Shown one piece after another: positions 37,601 to 49,261 of a stretch of 64,000 bases of DNA. The first letter of the stretch is position 1; each line of letters begins with the position of its first letter. The translations under genes were made by a program, and so were the position numbers. The notes below the pieces were generated by a model. It was not told the DNA's origin and did not search any database. It saw only the letters and a program-made list of their open reading frames with translations. The DNA is taken from positions 54,730,221 through 54,794,220 of the forward strand of contig CM060731.1 of the NCBI GenBank assembly GCA_030704615.1, given 5' to 3'. The stretch is from Takakia lepidozioides (lineage: Eukaryota; Streptophyta; Takakiopsida; Takakiales; Takakiaceae).

Positions 37601-40019
37601 CTCATGGATTGTACCTAGGATCCAGAGTACATGCATACATGTACACCTATTTATCCACACAGTCAACTTGCAAAAGTGTGTCATGCATGTTGCTTGATGT
37701 GCATGGTCTCTAAAACTGCTGTGCAAACTTGAAACCATTGAAATTGATTGATCGCATTCATGAACTTGTAGCTCAATAGGATCATGCCTCCAGGGTTTTT
37801 TACGATGAGCTTTACTATTCAGGAATACACAAAGCCAACGTGTATAATAATTTGCATATGGTGTTTGCAAGTTTAAGACCCTCTGAGATACATATAAAGG
37901 ACTATATAAAACTTAGTGTTGAGCACTTTCTCTAGGACTGGTTCAGTTTATGTCTAGTCACTCAGACGATCTTCACGCAGTTTATATACACACTAGGAGG
38001 ATGGAACAGAAGTTATTGCATCTCTTTTCCGTCTAAGCAGATCTGAACTTGTAGGAATTGATGGCAGGCTTGAGTGTGATCATACTCGCCATCCTCACAA
38101 GCCGCTGCATATTCCAGCGCATGAAGAACTATACCATCTATGCAGTTTCAATCACTGTTCGCATCGTGCTGGGGTTTCTCATCCTAGCATTGATCTGGAA
38201 ATTTGACTTCTCACCCTTCATGGTGCTGGTCATTGCCATCCTCAATGATGGCACCATCATGACCATCTCCAAGGTGTGTGGTCTCTCTCTTCACTTCACA
38301 TTGTTCGTTTGACCGGGAGAGAGGCAAAGACACAGCTTGATACCAGAGAGTAGGGCAACAACCAGAACGCAAGAAGGAGATCATTTAGATTGATAAACTG
38401 TGGTTGAATCCAATTTGAAGATAATGTTGGATAACATGGTACAGGATATTGTGCGTCCATCTCGTGGCCCCGATTCATGGAAGCTGAAGAATTTGTTCAT
38501 ACAGGGCATTTGTCTGGGTGGCTACCAAGCACTCATGACTGTAATTTTTTATTATCTTGTTCACGACACTACATTCTTTGAAAGAAAATTTAAGGTGCAG
38601 TGGCTCTCCCTCCTCCAAGTTCTTGTGGGACATCGAAGATTGGGAATCTTCTCGGGACTTTGAGCTGTAGCACTATTTTCACACTTGCTGCTTGTAACAC
38701 ATGAAAAGAGAGTCACAAGTCAGACAATAGTCACAAGTCGTGAACATAATATCATCTGTACACGCACGTCTTCTCCACGGTCAATCTGGAATTTTCTTTC
38801 TCTCGCACGACATCCAGCATGTACATGTAGCAAAGAATGGCATATTTTGGTGTGATCTTAACTAATATTGCCTTCTACTTATAACTTGCCCCCTGATATG
38901 CAGTTGATAACCATTTCTAACAGTCCAAATAAAGAAACAGCGGTGATCTACCTGCAAGTGAGTATTGTGAGCCAAGCTCTCATCTTTGTTACAAGGTCAC
39001 GGGGCTGGTCGCTGAGGGAGAGGCCTGGGGTATGGCTAGTGGTGGCCTTCTTCGTGGCTCAGATGATTGCCACTTTGATTGCCGTTTATGCGAATTGGGG
39101 ATTTGCCAAAATCCAAGGGTGCGGCTGGAAATGGGCTGGGATTGTTTGGTTATACGAGTGAGTGCTCACATTGCATCGTGGAGCCCTGTCTCTTGTGTCT
39201 TTGTTGTCATTCTTGAAAACTAAGGTGCACGTGTGGGAATAATAGAGACCAACTGGTGCGCCGAGCGGTAAGCACAACATGAGCATTAGACTTATTCAAA
39301 GCTTCCAACCTGTAGAGATGAAGAGAAGAAGTAGAAACTTGTACGAGTAATTTCTGCTGACTCGTTGTCATGTGGGGAACAGTGTTATTTGGTACTTTCC
39401 ATTAGACCCCATCAAGTTCATCGCGCGCTACATTTTGAGCGGGAAGGCCTGGACATTGTTGACAGAAAAGAAGGTTTTCTTAACTCACCAACGTAATTAT
39501 GGGCGCGAGGCCAGGCAGGCCCGGTGGGCTAATTATACTGCACGGACAGGACCTAAGAGCCCTGCAGATAAGTCCTCAGGTCAATCACATCTGCAATCAA
39601 CCTTTGAAGAGTTCACACATGTCTTCAACTTTTGGTTAACAGACTTTTGGTCTGTACCTGACGTCCAGAAATTTGTACGCATAGCTCTAGCAGTTCACAA
39701 AGTTGTTACATTGAATAGAGCGCAACCATAACATACTTAGTTCAACCATCAGCTCTCTTGGTATGCGATTACTGCGGGACTTCTTGACAGCTATACGATA
39801 TTATATGGCTCAGAGCAACTTGTGATTTGAGCTGAGCAGAGAAGAGAGGTCTAGACTTGGGACTTGGACCCTCTCTAAATTCATGTTCCATGTACATCCA
39901 ATCTGTCTTAAAATAATCTGAATGGGGGTGTTTGCAGGCGTGCCAAGCAATGTCAGCGGTGGCACATCGCAGGGTCGCGAGCTCGCTGACCAAGCCAAGC
40001 GACGAGCTGAGATGGCTCG
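34639..40019 (+). CDS. Plasma-membrane P3A-type proton-transporting ATPase
   Basis: Nine exons: 34639-35760, 36019-36294, 36527-36836, 37222-37404, 38068-38273, 38445-38594, 38904-39157, 39383-39579 and 39938-40019. They join in phase to about 920 residues. All pump signatures are present: A-domain TGES, phosphorylation site [11 protein letters not shown] (Asp about residue 332), [40 protein letters not shown], and the membrane segments through to ILSGKAW. The enzyme exports protons and builds the plasma-membrane potential. Exon 3 ends in a GC donor (TTTGCAG|gcaatg), which the phase requires. The C-terminal exon has [12 protein letters not shown], but I could not find the last exon encoding the usual inhibitory end and the YTV 14-3-3 tail. 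Reading through the final donor gives an unrelated sequence to a stop at 40276-40278. The frame is open 41 codons upstream of the ATG to a possible acceptor at 34515. It is probably functional. Confidence 0.9.
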
Positions 40020-41567
40020 GTACTTCTCTCACTTTCCCCATGTTACACTGAGACTACGATCTTGCCTGAGCTCTTCTTCAAGATTCTTAAATCTTGCCTG
40101 CTGTCTGATGGTTTACATTCATGTTTTAGTATTGGTGTGCAACAGAAGATTTGAGCAACCTTGCCTATATTCGTCTGTCCACACCACCTGTAGTTTGCTC
40201 CAATTCAATTTCAAGAATTGCAAGCTGAATGTACCTGTAGCGGAAGTATCTAACTTCCTCGTCATGTTCTCCTGCTAGCTATTCAAAACTGAGATTGCAT
40301 GGCACATAACCCATTTCCAACATAGAAAGAAAGAAGATCACACAGAAAAAAGCCACGGTCCCTGGAGAAACAAAGAAACTTTATAATGTCCCGCGGTTCA
40401 AAGCTCAGAGAGCTAACTAGTACAAAAGAAAACAGGCAGAAATCACGTCCACGGGAGACCAAAAGGACCACAGGCTGCACATTCATGAAAATTACGTGCT
40501 GTGGGGTATGGGGATCATGGCCAGGTTGCAGTTGGCGGCACCGTCGACGTACAGAGGTGTGCCCACCTTTGAGGGTCACCAATGGAGCCAGGATCTCCAT
40601 CAGTCTGGAGAATTCTCGTTCCACTCGGATATGGTTGGCTAACTTGTTGAGATTCAGTCGTTGTGGGTCCATTGCCCCTTATTGCCATCCACTTCATTCA
40701 CTCATTCATTTCCAAATCACCGAAGCTGATCCGCCGCTTCTTTGACATCCTGCATAACTTGAACGGAGCTGCCTGGAGGAGTCCTGAATCAACTCGCGAG
40801 TCAATGAATGCATGAAGGAAGGAAAGAGTGCTTAACCACAACCTCTTTCCTCAGCGGTAATACCGGCCTTGCCTGCAGCCCTCCCAGAGCGTGAACTCAA
40901 AAGGGTGGTGGTGGTGGGATGGCGGGGGCAGAATGCTGGAGTATTGCACTCCCGACATTTTGAGTAGATTGTAGTAGAGGGATGAGGACAGTTGCAAGAT
41001 TGTCAACACAATCACTCGCTTTGAGACCTCCCCGGGTTGCCATCAGTCTGCAACCCTCGGAGAGAGCCATTCACATCTGCCAACGTTCTACCCTGCAATT
41101 GTCTTCCACGTGCACACTCTCACTCTCTGTATATTAGCACGACATCAACAAAGTTGTAAGTTGTACTCGGAAAGGATTTTTTTCTGTTTTTAATAAGAGA
41201 AGCGGGCCTCGTCATTAGATTGGATTTTTGTTGGCCCTGCCTTCCTAAGGCGGGACTACGCAATGGATTAGCACCTATCCTTGGGATTATGCTCCGAATT
41301 AGATCTAGACATGTGTCATTAGAAGATTCTGTTCTTAATTTTAATGAATGAAATTCGCTGAATAGTTTCATGCATGTGTGACGTGTTGTGGGACTGAGTG
41401 CTATCCAGGTAATTATGCCGCTAGAGGTGATTCAGAGTGAGTGTCCAGGCCCGTAGTACTCGGTCACACAATTTTAATTTTGTACTGGAGAACATCTAAT
41501 TCTGCATGTATTTCTCTTCTCTATCTGCTCTTTTGGTAGAGACTCGAGTGCGCAGTACGGACTAGGT
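40020..41567. other. 3' flank of the ATPase gene, no gene recognised
   Basis: The final ATPase exon should be here but was not identified. A minus-strand frame at 40283-40672 (MDPQRLNLNKLANHIRVERE...) is open and starts with ATG but has no recognised domain. Confidence 0.35.
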
Positions 41568-42205
41568 CCTTTTTCTTTTTCTTTTTCTTTTCTTTTTTTT
41601 AAAAATGAGGAACGGAGGCCTCTCAGTTTTATATATTAGGACATAGAACATCTGAGAAGTACAAGAGGAAAAAATAACCTCTACCAAGGTGCCATAAGGC
41701 TGACCTAGGAAGACGATACTTCGTGACCAGATTGAAGAGAAGGGGGAGAAGAGAGGTCTTAGATCAAGGATAATCCAGAGACCAGGAGCCAAAAACCAGG
41801 AAGATTAGAGCCTAACAGCAATGCCCCCAACCATCAACCATCAAGATGCTTGATGAGCCCTAGTGCGAGGCCCTCCTCGGTCACTACATTAACTGGAGAG
41901 CAGCTGTGTAGTTGGGCAAGGCCCAAGCATCGCCTTCTATCTACTATGCAACCACTTCCGTCAAAACCAAGTGAACAGCGAGGTAAAACCACAGAGAGCT
42001 ACTCAACAAATCTGCTGACTAATTTAGGCTACCAAAAGAGAGCGCCTTCGCTTTGCCCTTCTTAAAAGATTTACGGTGCCTCCAGTTGACTTCTGACTCA
42101 TCCCTACCAAGGGGGGAGCGCATGGAGCTAAGAGAGCTGCCACTCCTCCGGGAAGTTGTCATTCCATTGTACCCTCAATTCTGATAATCTGGAGCAGATC
42201 TTTCC

Positions 42206-45200
42206 TCATTTGCCCCAAGATTGATCAAACTCTTGGAGGAGTTTTTTGCGCCTCCTCTCCCCACATCTGGAAAGAGCTGATCCCAACACACCCCAAGCTT
42301 TCCGAGCCTCAGTCATGATGTCTGAGTGAGTCATAAACAGTACAGACCTTACTGAGAACGGCTTACCCGAAAAAATCAGATCACATCTGGCCTTCCACAC
42401 GTACCACAAAGTGTGAGCACTCAGGGCAGCCCATACCGGACATTTGGACCACAAATGACCTCCCTGAACAAAGCAAAACAGCTATATCATTCCGAGGGCT
42501 CCATAGAGCGTAGAAAGTAGTCACATAATGCCAAGCATGGCTGGCCCTCGGGCAAGAAACAAAGCAATGCTCCAGGGATTCTATATCCCCCAACGAGCAA
42601 GAGGCGCAGACTGGGGAAGAGTCAGGAAAGCAAGTTTTGAGAGGAAAGATCCGATTCACTAATTTCCAAAGGAATACTGAAACTTTGGCTGCACGGTCTT
42701 TACGCCAAACATCTTTCCAAACACATTTCCAGGAAGATGGGCAGGATTGCAGGTGTCTCCACTTCGCTGTCCATTTAAGATCCATGGAAACCATCGGATT
42801 TAGCATAGAGTAACCCAGTTTTATAAGCAAAAAAAGGAGAACTAAGCATATCCTTCCACCTCCACTCCCCGGGGTCGAATTGTAACAAGGCCAACAGGAA
42901 GAACGGATTTGTATGACAGCCATTATCAGCGGTAGGATTCGCAACACCTGTGGCCAAGCAAATGACCGGAATTGCAAAGCAAGCATCCTCTGAGACCAGG
43001 GCAGGTCTTGGAGAGTGAAGAATGCCAGAGTCCAAAACCCGGAAACACCAACCAGATAACCTGGAATCAGAACGGGATAATGCAAAGAAGGCTGTTTTAG
43101 AAGAACCGTTTTCAAAGGATAACCAGGCTTGGAGACCCCTTTTGTTGGCCAGGAATGATGCCAGAGAAACCCAAGCAGATGGGAGATTTGCAGTCACTAC
43201 ATCCCATCCAGCTCTGATTCTTCTACGAGAGAGGGAGTCTTCAGCCACCTCTGCATGGATAAGAGATCCATTTTCCCATAAATGGAAAAAACTAGAGATA
43301 CCCGCCGCATCCCAAGCAGCCCACCTGGCAGAGCACTTAAGCAATGTCTCTGACTCGTGATTGCATTCCCAAACAGCGGTTGTTTGAGCACTTCCTCTGT
43401 AATGGTAGATTTGGATTGCGTAACATGACCCCTCACAGTGAACCAAGCCTGCCATATTGATCTCCAAGCTTGTGAGCCCGAAAGAGGCATGGAGTTTGAG
43501 GAGCCTCCCTGCACAACCCATCTCAGGGAAGGAGGCCAAATTGAGGAACGAGTAGGACGAGCCTTGAGGAGATGATGCCGAACCAGGAGACTCCAAGGTG
43601 ATAGAGAATGAGTGAACACCATTGGGATCCACTTGGCTAGAAGGGCCGCGATCTGTGATTTAGGGTCTATAATACCAAGGCCACCATTACTCTTTTTTTG
43701 GGTCAACTACTTCCAACTCACATGCCCCAAATGAAGTTCCACATCATAGCTTTCATCTTTTTGATGAAGGCCTCTCCTGGCGACCAAACTGAAGAGCCAA
43801 ACCAGCTAGAAGCCAACACAACTTGGTTAACAATAGTAGCTTTGCCCACTATAGAGAGGTGCACCGAGCACCAGTAGGCGAGCTTCTTCTTGAGGCTTGC
43901 AAGGATACCTTCAGCATGCAGAGCGTCAGAAAGGTCATGCCCAACCAAATGACCCAAGAGAACATGCGATTGGCCTTCCTGCAGCCAAGAAAGACCGAGG
44001 GCTTCCTCCCAAGGGGCTGTATGGGCAGCCACCGTGGAGTCCTTTATCTTGGATAAAATCCCTTTAGACTTACTCCAGTTTATATTCAGACTAGAAGCAG
44101 CACAGAATTGCGACAAAGCAAGCAGGGCCCGATCCACATTAGCCATAGTGTTGTTATCAATTAACAAGAAAGTATCATCAGCATATAGCGAGGATTTTAT
44201 ATTATTATTTGGGATAGATGGGTGCTGGATTTTAAGCCCCACCACATCTGGCCTGTTGTGTAGGAGATGGCTGAGTCCATCTGCAGCAATAATAAACAGA
44301 AAGGGAGATAGTGGGCACCCTTGTCTCACCGACCGGAAAAGAGGGAAGGACCTTGAGATGGATCCATTGACCAACACCTTACTAGATGCTGATTGAAGAA
44401 GAATGGTAATCCATTTGAGGAAGTTGTCCGTTATACCACAATTTTTGAATCGCCCCCAGCAGATAGGAACACTCAATATTATCAAAGGCTTTCTCGAAAT
44501 CCAGCATTAGCATTGCTAATGGCTGGTTAGCTTCGAAGTGAAGAGCTTCTTGAGCAAGCAAGATTTTATCCAATATCATACGGTCCTTTAAGGACCCTGT
44601 ATGCTCAGGTTTGATGAGCTTGTATAGAAGCGGTTGAATCCTTAGGGCCAAGGCCTTAGCTATAATTTTGTAGACTGTATTTAGCAAGGTTATCGGTCTA
44701 TAGTTGGAGATGGAATCACGGTCCCCCTTTTTGTGTATAAGAGTAATCACCCCTTGGCTAATCTGAGAAGGCATAATGCCTTTGAGAAGAATGTCTTCAG
44801 CAAAAGCTGTAAAATCATCCCCACACACTGACCAGATTGTCTGGAAAAGCTCCACTGGTAACCCATCTAACCCCGACGATTTATACGAGGCAAGCTTTGA
44901 CAACGCATCTGACAGCTCGTTTGATGTGAAAAGGGCAGACAGTCTCACCAGCTCTGATTCAGACACAATTGGAATGTAAGAAGAAAGCACAGAGCTTCGG
45001 GAAGCCAGATCCTGCGGAGATGCAGTACGTGCTCCAAACAGGGTAGTGAAATGCGAGGCAGCCAGGGAGGACATCTGCTTTGGGTTGGAGACCGGCAACC
45101 CCTAGGCATTATTCAGGGATGCAATGGATGTAGCATCACGGCATTGCTTAGCTTTAAGAAAAAAGTATCTTGACATCTTCTCACCCTTCATAGACCAATT

Positions 45201-46314
45201 GATGCCTGCCTTCCTTCTCATGTTCTCCTCCTTTGCATGAAGCAACTCTGCCAAGTTCTTTTTGGCTAAGTGAAAAGAGTCCCAGGTCCGGTTGTAGACC
45301 CATCCCGACTCAATCACTTTCTGACACTGAGCAAGGCATTTGGTGAGAGCCTTTTCTTGCCTATTCCTGCCCGAGATTTCCTGCCCCACTCTTTTAACAA
45401 CTTCCATTTTCTTCAAGAATTTCATCGTAGGGGAGGTGAAACCCAATCCAGCTGAAAGCCAGGTCGATTTTATCAGGTCCAGGTACTGGGGGATAGCCAA
45501 GATGGAGGGGTTCAGCTTAAAGAAACCTTGCCCCTTGGAATGAGCACTTGGCAAGGAGAAGGAAGCACTAATCGTTGCATGATCAAACCCTGGTAGAATG
45601 GGCCCTAAAGCTGCAGGCTTTGCCCAAAACAAGGGAGTGGGAGAGCAGTAAATTCGATCTAGGCGGGCGGGCCATGCAGAGGTCTGGGGGTTTTCGGTTG
45701 TTTGACCAAATACAACGTAAACCATCTTTGAAGGAGGTGAAAGGCTCAGACAGACCCACCGCAAAGCAAAGAAAATCCCAAGCCTCTAACTCTTCAAGAG
45801 ACAACGAGTATGAAGTTGTTCCAAACCGATCCTCTATACACTCCACCATGTTCATGTCACCAGCGAAAATCCAATGAACAACATCAGGACAATCCAAGAT
45901 TTTAAGTCTCAGAAAAGGCCAGAATTCAATTCTTTCATCAACGGAATTGGGAGCATAAATGTTCACAAAAGCGCACCCTCGAAGGGCTGAAATGGAAGAA
46001 GCAAAAGCAACCTGAATTCTCCCTTGCATCCAAGATTCAACCCTAGTGAATTATGAAATCAAAGCTGGTGAAATCAGAATAGCATTTCCACCTCTAGAGT
46101 CTGCTATCGAAGGGTTCCACCAGGCAGCATTGCTAGGCCATAAAGCATTGCCTAATGCCTGGATTTTCACTGCATTTAGTTTGTGCTCTTGTAAAAAGAT
46201 GATCTGATTAGAGTTCGTAGAGGTGGCCGCCCACTGTTGAAGACGGCGGCGTTTAGGCAAAGAGGCTCCAGATCCAATGCCTCTGATATTCCACGAGGTA
46301 AGGCCAAAATTCAT
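42206..46314 (-). pseudogene. LINE ORF2: endonuclease and reverse transcriptase (broken)
   Basis: The start is the ATG at 46314 (MNFGLTSWNIRG). An APE-type endonuclease follows (SWNIRG, FLQEHKL, RGGNAILIS, FVNIYAPN, FAGDMNMVE). After about 45,100 comes the reverse transcriptase (MLMLDFEKAFDN, RQGCPLSPFLFI, SLYADDTFLLIDNN at about 44170-44200). The C-terminal part has AKVSVFLWKLVNRIFP and a CASC...EHCFVSCP zinc-binding stretch near 42550-42620. Breaks seen are stops at about 46051 and 45102, and frameshifts near 45700, 44440, 43700 and around 43100. ORF2 normally nicks the target DNA and copies the LINE RNA there; this copy cannot. No RNase H domain is evident. Confidence 0.85.
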
Positions 46315-46462
46315 GGAGGAAAAGCTTGCAAGCCCATGGCAAAACCACGAATTGATGGCTTGGAGAAAACTGGGAGGACAGGAAGATCTTTGAGGATGGG
46401 CAAATGTGGCAATTCTCTTAAGGACAAGGCTTGAGATGGATGCTCCGAGCAGTAGGTGTAGG

Positions 46463-48086
46463 TCAGACCCCCCTCCAGACAGCACATCGAAACACCTGGG
46501 GTGAACTGGAACCTCCATTGCACCACGACTCATGACTGAGACAAATGGACAGGCCTCCCCAAGAGAAGAACTCAACAGAGTAACTGGAAAGCAAGAAAGG
46601 AAAGAACTGAATGGAGAAGTCAAGCACCACATCTCTAGGAGAACAGGGTGGAGGGCAGAATCTCCGAGAGAAAGCGTAGAACCATTGCAAAAATCCACCA
46701 TAACCAACGGTCAAGCTGAAAAACAGCAGGGCAGATTGTTTAAGACTCACCGGTGGAGGTGATGGGATCAGCAAATCAACATGAGCCATTGCTCCCTCCC
46801 CCTTCTCACCCTCCTTTGCATTGAAGACCACCAAACCATTGCTAGATCTAGGGACATCCTCAGCTGAGGCCATAACTTTGACAATCTCTGTCGCCATAAG
46901 GAGCTTCCTCCCTGCCGAGTAAATTTCATACAACCAAGAGAGCTTTCCTAATCCTGCAGCCTGAGCACACACATCAGCAAGGCTCATGACTGGAAGAACC
47001 TGTAAAGAGTAAGGGAAGGTGGATGAGTTTTCCTTACATAAATAGGTCCCAAAGAAGAGGGCAGTCTCAGCCGAGAAGAAAAACAGAGGAAGACGGGAAG
47101 AAAAAAGATCATTCACCTTAGATTCCATCAAGTTGAGTTCCTGGGAAGGCAGTAACTTACTGACATCCGAATCCGATAACCAGGAACTGATGAAAGTATC
47201 AAGCCCTGAAAGCAAGATTGCAGGCTTGCCATCCGGTAAACCATAAATGATAGGGGTCACTCTGATGTTAACCAACAAGTAACCACCATAAGGCAAGACA
47301 TCCGATAGAGACACGTCAGACAGAGCGAGATCATCAAAAGACTTTAATTGAGAGAGACAGAAGGAAGCCAAATTGAGAGTCTCATCTCCTCCCAAACTGA
47401 AAACAGCCAGAGATGAAGGGCGGAATGAAGAGGAAGCTGGGGAATTAGCAGGCAGAAGGTAGATCCTTGGACTTATGGAAGGAGAGCATGTAATAGAGTC
47501 ACGAAAACGCTTGGCAGGGGGCTGCTCAAGCGGCAATGAGTCCATCCTTTTTCTAATCAACGAGGAAGGGGGACAATACCGCGTCGCATTGAAGTCCCTT
47601 TAGTGGCTGCAACGGGATTGGGAGGAAAAAACTCAGCAGCCTTACCTGGAAGGTCTGGGCAATCTGCCTTAACATGACCCTCACAATGACAATGGTGACA
47701 AATAATGGAAAGAATTTCTTCTTGAATTACCACCGATATAAAAGAGCCATCTAAGGATGGGAGCTTGATGGTCCTCGGGATCCGAGCCTTCTCCGGCATT
47801 AAAACCACCAGCCTGGGAATCCTGCTGTCTCTATGACCGCCAAAAGAGCTCCCATCATGATCCACACTGTGAGCCTCGGGGAAAAAGTGATCGTTCGGTA
47901 AAATGGAGCCAATGAAAGCACCAAAATGTGCTCCGATCTCTGGCAATGAACGCAGATAATTACCCGGGAGAAACGGAAGTGCTATGATCCGTGGCTTACA
48001 TGTGGCCCCCCCTTTGTGACCCCAATCTGGGGACCATGGAAACAAAATCACTCTGTACCTCTATTTTGGAGTATTGAACTTTAGGG
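46463..48086 (-). pseudogene. LINE ORF1 C-terminal half (RNA-binding, CCHC)
   Basis: The first part (48051-47557) reads ILFPWSPDWG, then a zinc knuckle with CX2CX4HX4C spacing (CHHCHCEGHVKADC, about 47645-47705). A frameshift near 47560 leads to a 365-residue Ser/Leu-rich C-terminal region. A stop lies just before the ILFPW segment (about 48060). Together with 58872-59350 this forms a DUF4283/CCHC-type ORF1 of plant L1 elements, which coats the LINE RNA. It was cut by the LTR element; the two halves are in the same reading frame once the insertion and one AGGG copy are ignored. Confidence 0.75.
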
Positions 48087-48437
48087 TGTCAAGTTAAATA
48101 AACACAGTGTGAAACTAACTAGAATAAATCTAGTTATTTGTATTTAACACTTGGATTTAGTTCAAGTGTTAAGTCAGGTGTCAAGTTTAGTTTGACACCT
48201 GAACCATCTTATGTTCACGAGAGCGTCAGTCGCGCAGCTCATCTCTCTCGAGTTGAGCCTGCACGACCGATCTCCTTCACCATGTAGAATCTGAGTGTGC
48301 TTATGAAGGGAGAATAGGTTGTTGTGGGGTGGAGTCCCCATAGCTTGGGGTGCCCCTGGCTCGACTACTATGCTAAAGAGTGATGGTGTTGGTTTTCATG
48401 TTTCTTGTGTCAACAGTGTGTTTTTAGTTTTCAATCA
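48087..48437 (+). repeat. 5' LTR, truncated at its 3' end
   Basis: These 351 bases are almost identical to 58435-58785; the one difference I found is gaTctcc against gaGctcc. Copy two continues another 86 bases to GACA, whereas this copy switches to unrelated sequence after CAATCA. The first 17 bases after the switch (48438-48454) are the reverse complement of an internal LTR segment at about 48236-48252. Confidence 0.85.
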
Positions 48438-48959
48438 CTCGAGAGAGATGAGCTTGCATCTGTGAGTGCCAGAGGTGAGTTTAGTTTTAGCACTTGTGGT
48501 TTTTGTTTTGAAAATGAGAGAGACGGGGGCTCTGTGTTGGTTAAACTTGAGCTGCAGGTTTCTCTGGTAGATTCTAGCCTTGTGATTGATCATCAACTTG
48601 TCGTTGGTTTTCCTGTGCCTGCTCCTAGTTTGCATGTGATCGAAGGCCTTCCTATATCTGAGGCACCAGTGGTAGCAAATCCTTCGTTGGTCTCGGATGT
48701 GCCTACAGTTACAAGTGCTCGGGCTACTTCATCAAGCTTGGATTACGTTGACCTTCTTAGGGCTGAAGAGGCCTTCACAGAACGAGCATTGTACTTGGCA
48801 CGCAACTCGCCCCGCTTGGGCGATACTGGCCAGAGGGAAGCGGAGGTGCTTCTTTGAAGTTCTTTGAAGGGGCATAAAGTGAAGTTTTTGTGTTTTGGCG
48901 CTCCTATTCTGGCGCTGGAGCCTCTCAATCTGGCACATTGTGGGTGCTTGTTTTGTGTG
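48438..48959 (+). other. Unrecognised open stretch between LTR and URM1 fragment
   Basis: Open from about 48405 to 48857, Ser/Val/Leu-rich (SLVDSSLVIDHQLVVGF, ending ALYLARNSPRLGDTGQ). I recognise no family. It may be captured host sequence, like its downstream neighbours, or leader of the element. A TAG just before 48960 looks like a splice acceptor. Confidence 0.3.
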
Positions 48960-49196
48960 TAGAGGTGGGCTGGACCTGCTGTTTGGGTCTAAGAAGAAAC
49001 ACGAGGTTGATGTGAGCCCCACCAATGGCCACGCCAAGTTGACAGTTGGACTGCTGCTGGTTTGGATTCGTGACAATCTGCTCAAGGAGAGGCCAGGTGT
49101 GCTAGTATTGATCAACGACTGTGACTGGGAACTTTGTGGGTGTCTTGAGGCCATCTTGGAAGACAAGGACAGTGTGACATTCATTTCCAGGTGACG
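48960..49196 (+). pseudogene. URM1: URM1 (ubiquitin-related modifier 1) gene fragment
   Basis: One frame reads [31 protein letters not shown], then [14 protein letters not shown] and [15 protein letters not shown]. These match the conserved core of URM1, the ubiquitin-like sulphur carrier for tRNA thiolation. The family normally has about a dozen residues between KERP and GVLVL (an M/K/G-rich loop ending in RP); here they are missing, in frame. The fragment lacks the first residues and ends at FISR-stop where the family has FISTLHGG, so the essential C-terminal Gly-Gly is absent and the product cannot be activated. The end TTTCCAG|gtgacg and the TAG before the start look like splice sites, so it may be an exon from genomic capture, or a processed copy. 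Confidence 0.75.
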
Positions 49197-49261
49197 GACG
49201 TGAGAGAGGAGCGGCCGGGCGGGGACCTCGGGGTCATCAAATGGAATGAAATGTCGAGCAA

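Larger units (their letters stand above)
41568..48086 (-). mobile_element. L1-like LINE, 3' part (ORF1 C-terminal half, ORF2, A-rich tail)
   Basis: Read on the minus strand, this is the larger part of a LINE whose 5' part lies at 58872-59950. It comprises the second half of ORF1 with a CCHC knuckle, ORF2 with endonuclease, reverse transcriptase and a zinc-knuckle tail, and a 3' tail of A and AAAAAG runs (41569-41600, T-rich on the plus strand). With the LTR insertion removed, the LINE is about 7.6 kb. Several stops and frameshifts show it is an old, inactive copy. I could not find its target-site duplication. Confidence 0.85.

Noticed and set aside
40283-40672. Minus-strand frame containing TLKGGHTSV, similar at first sight to the ATPase tail LHTLKGHVESV
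   Set aside because: It is on the opposite strand to the ATPase, and the surrounding residues do not match the pump C-terminus.
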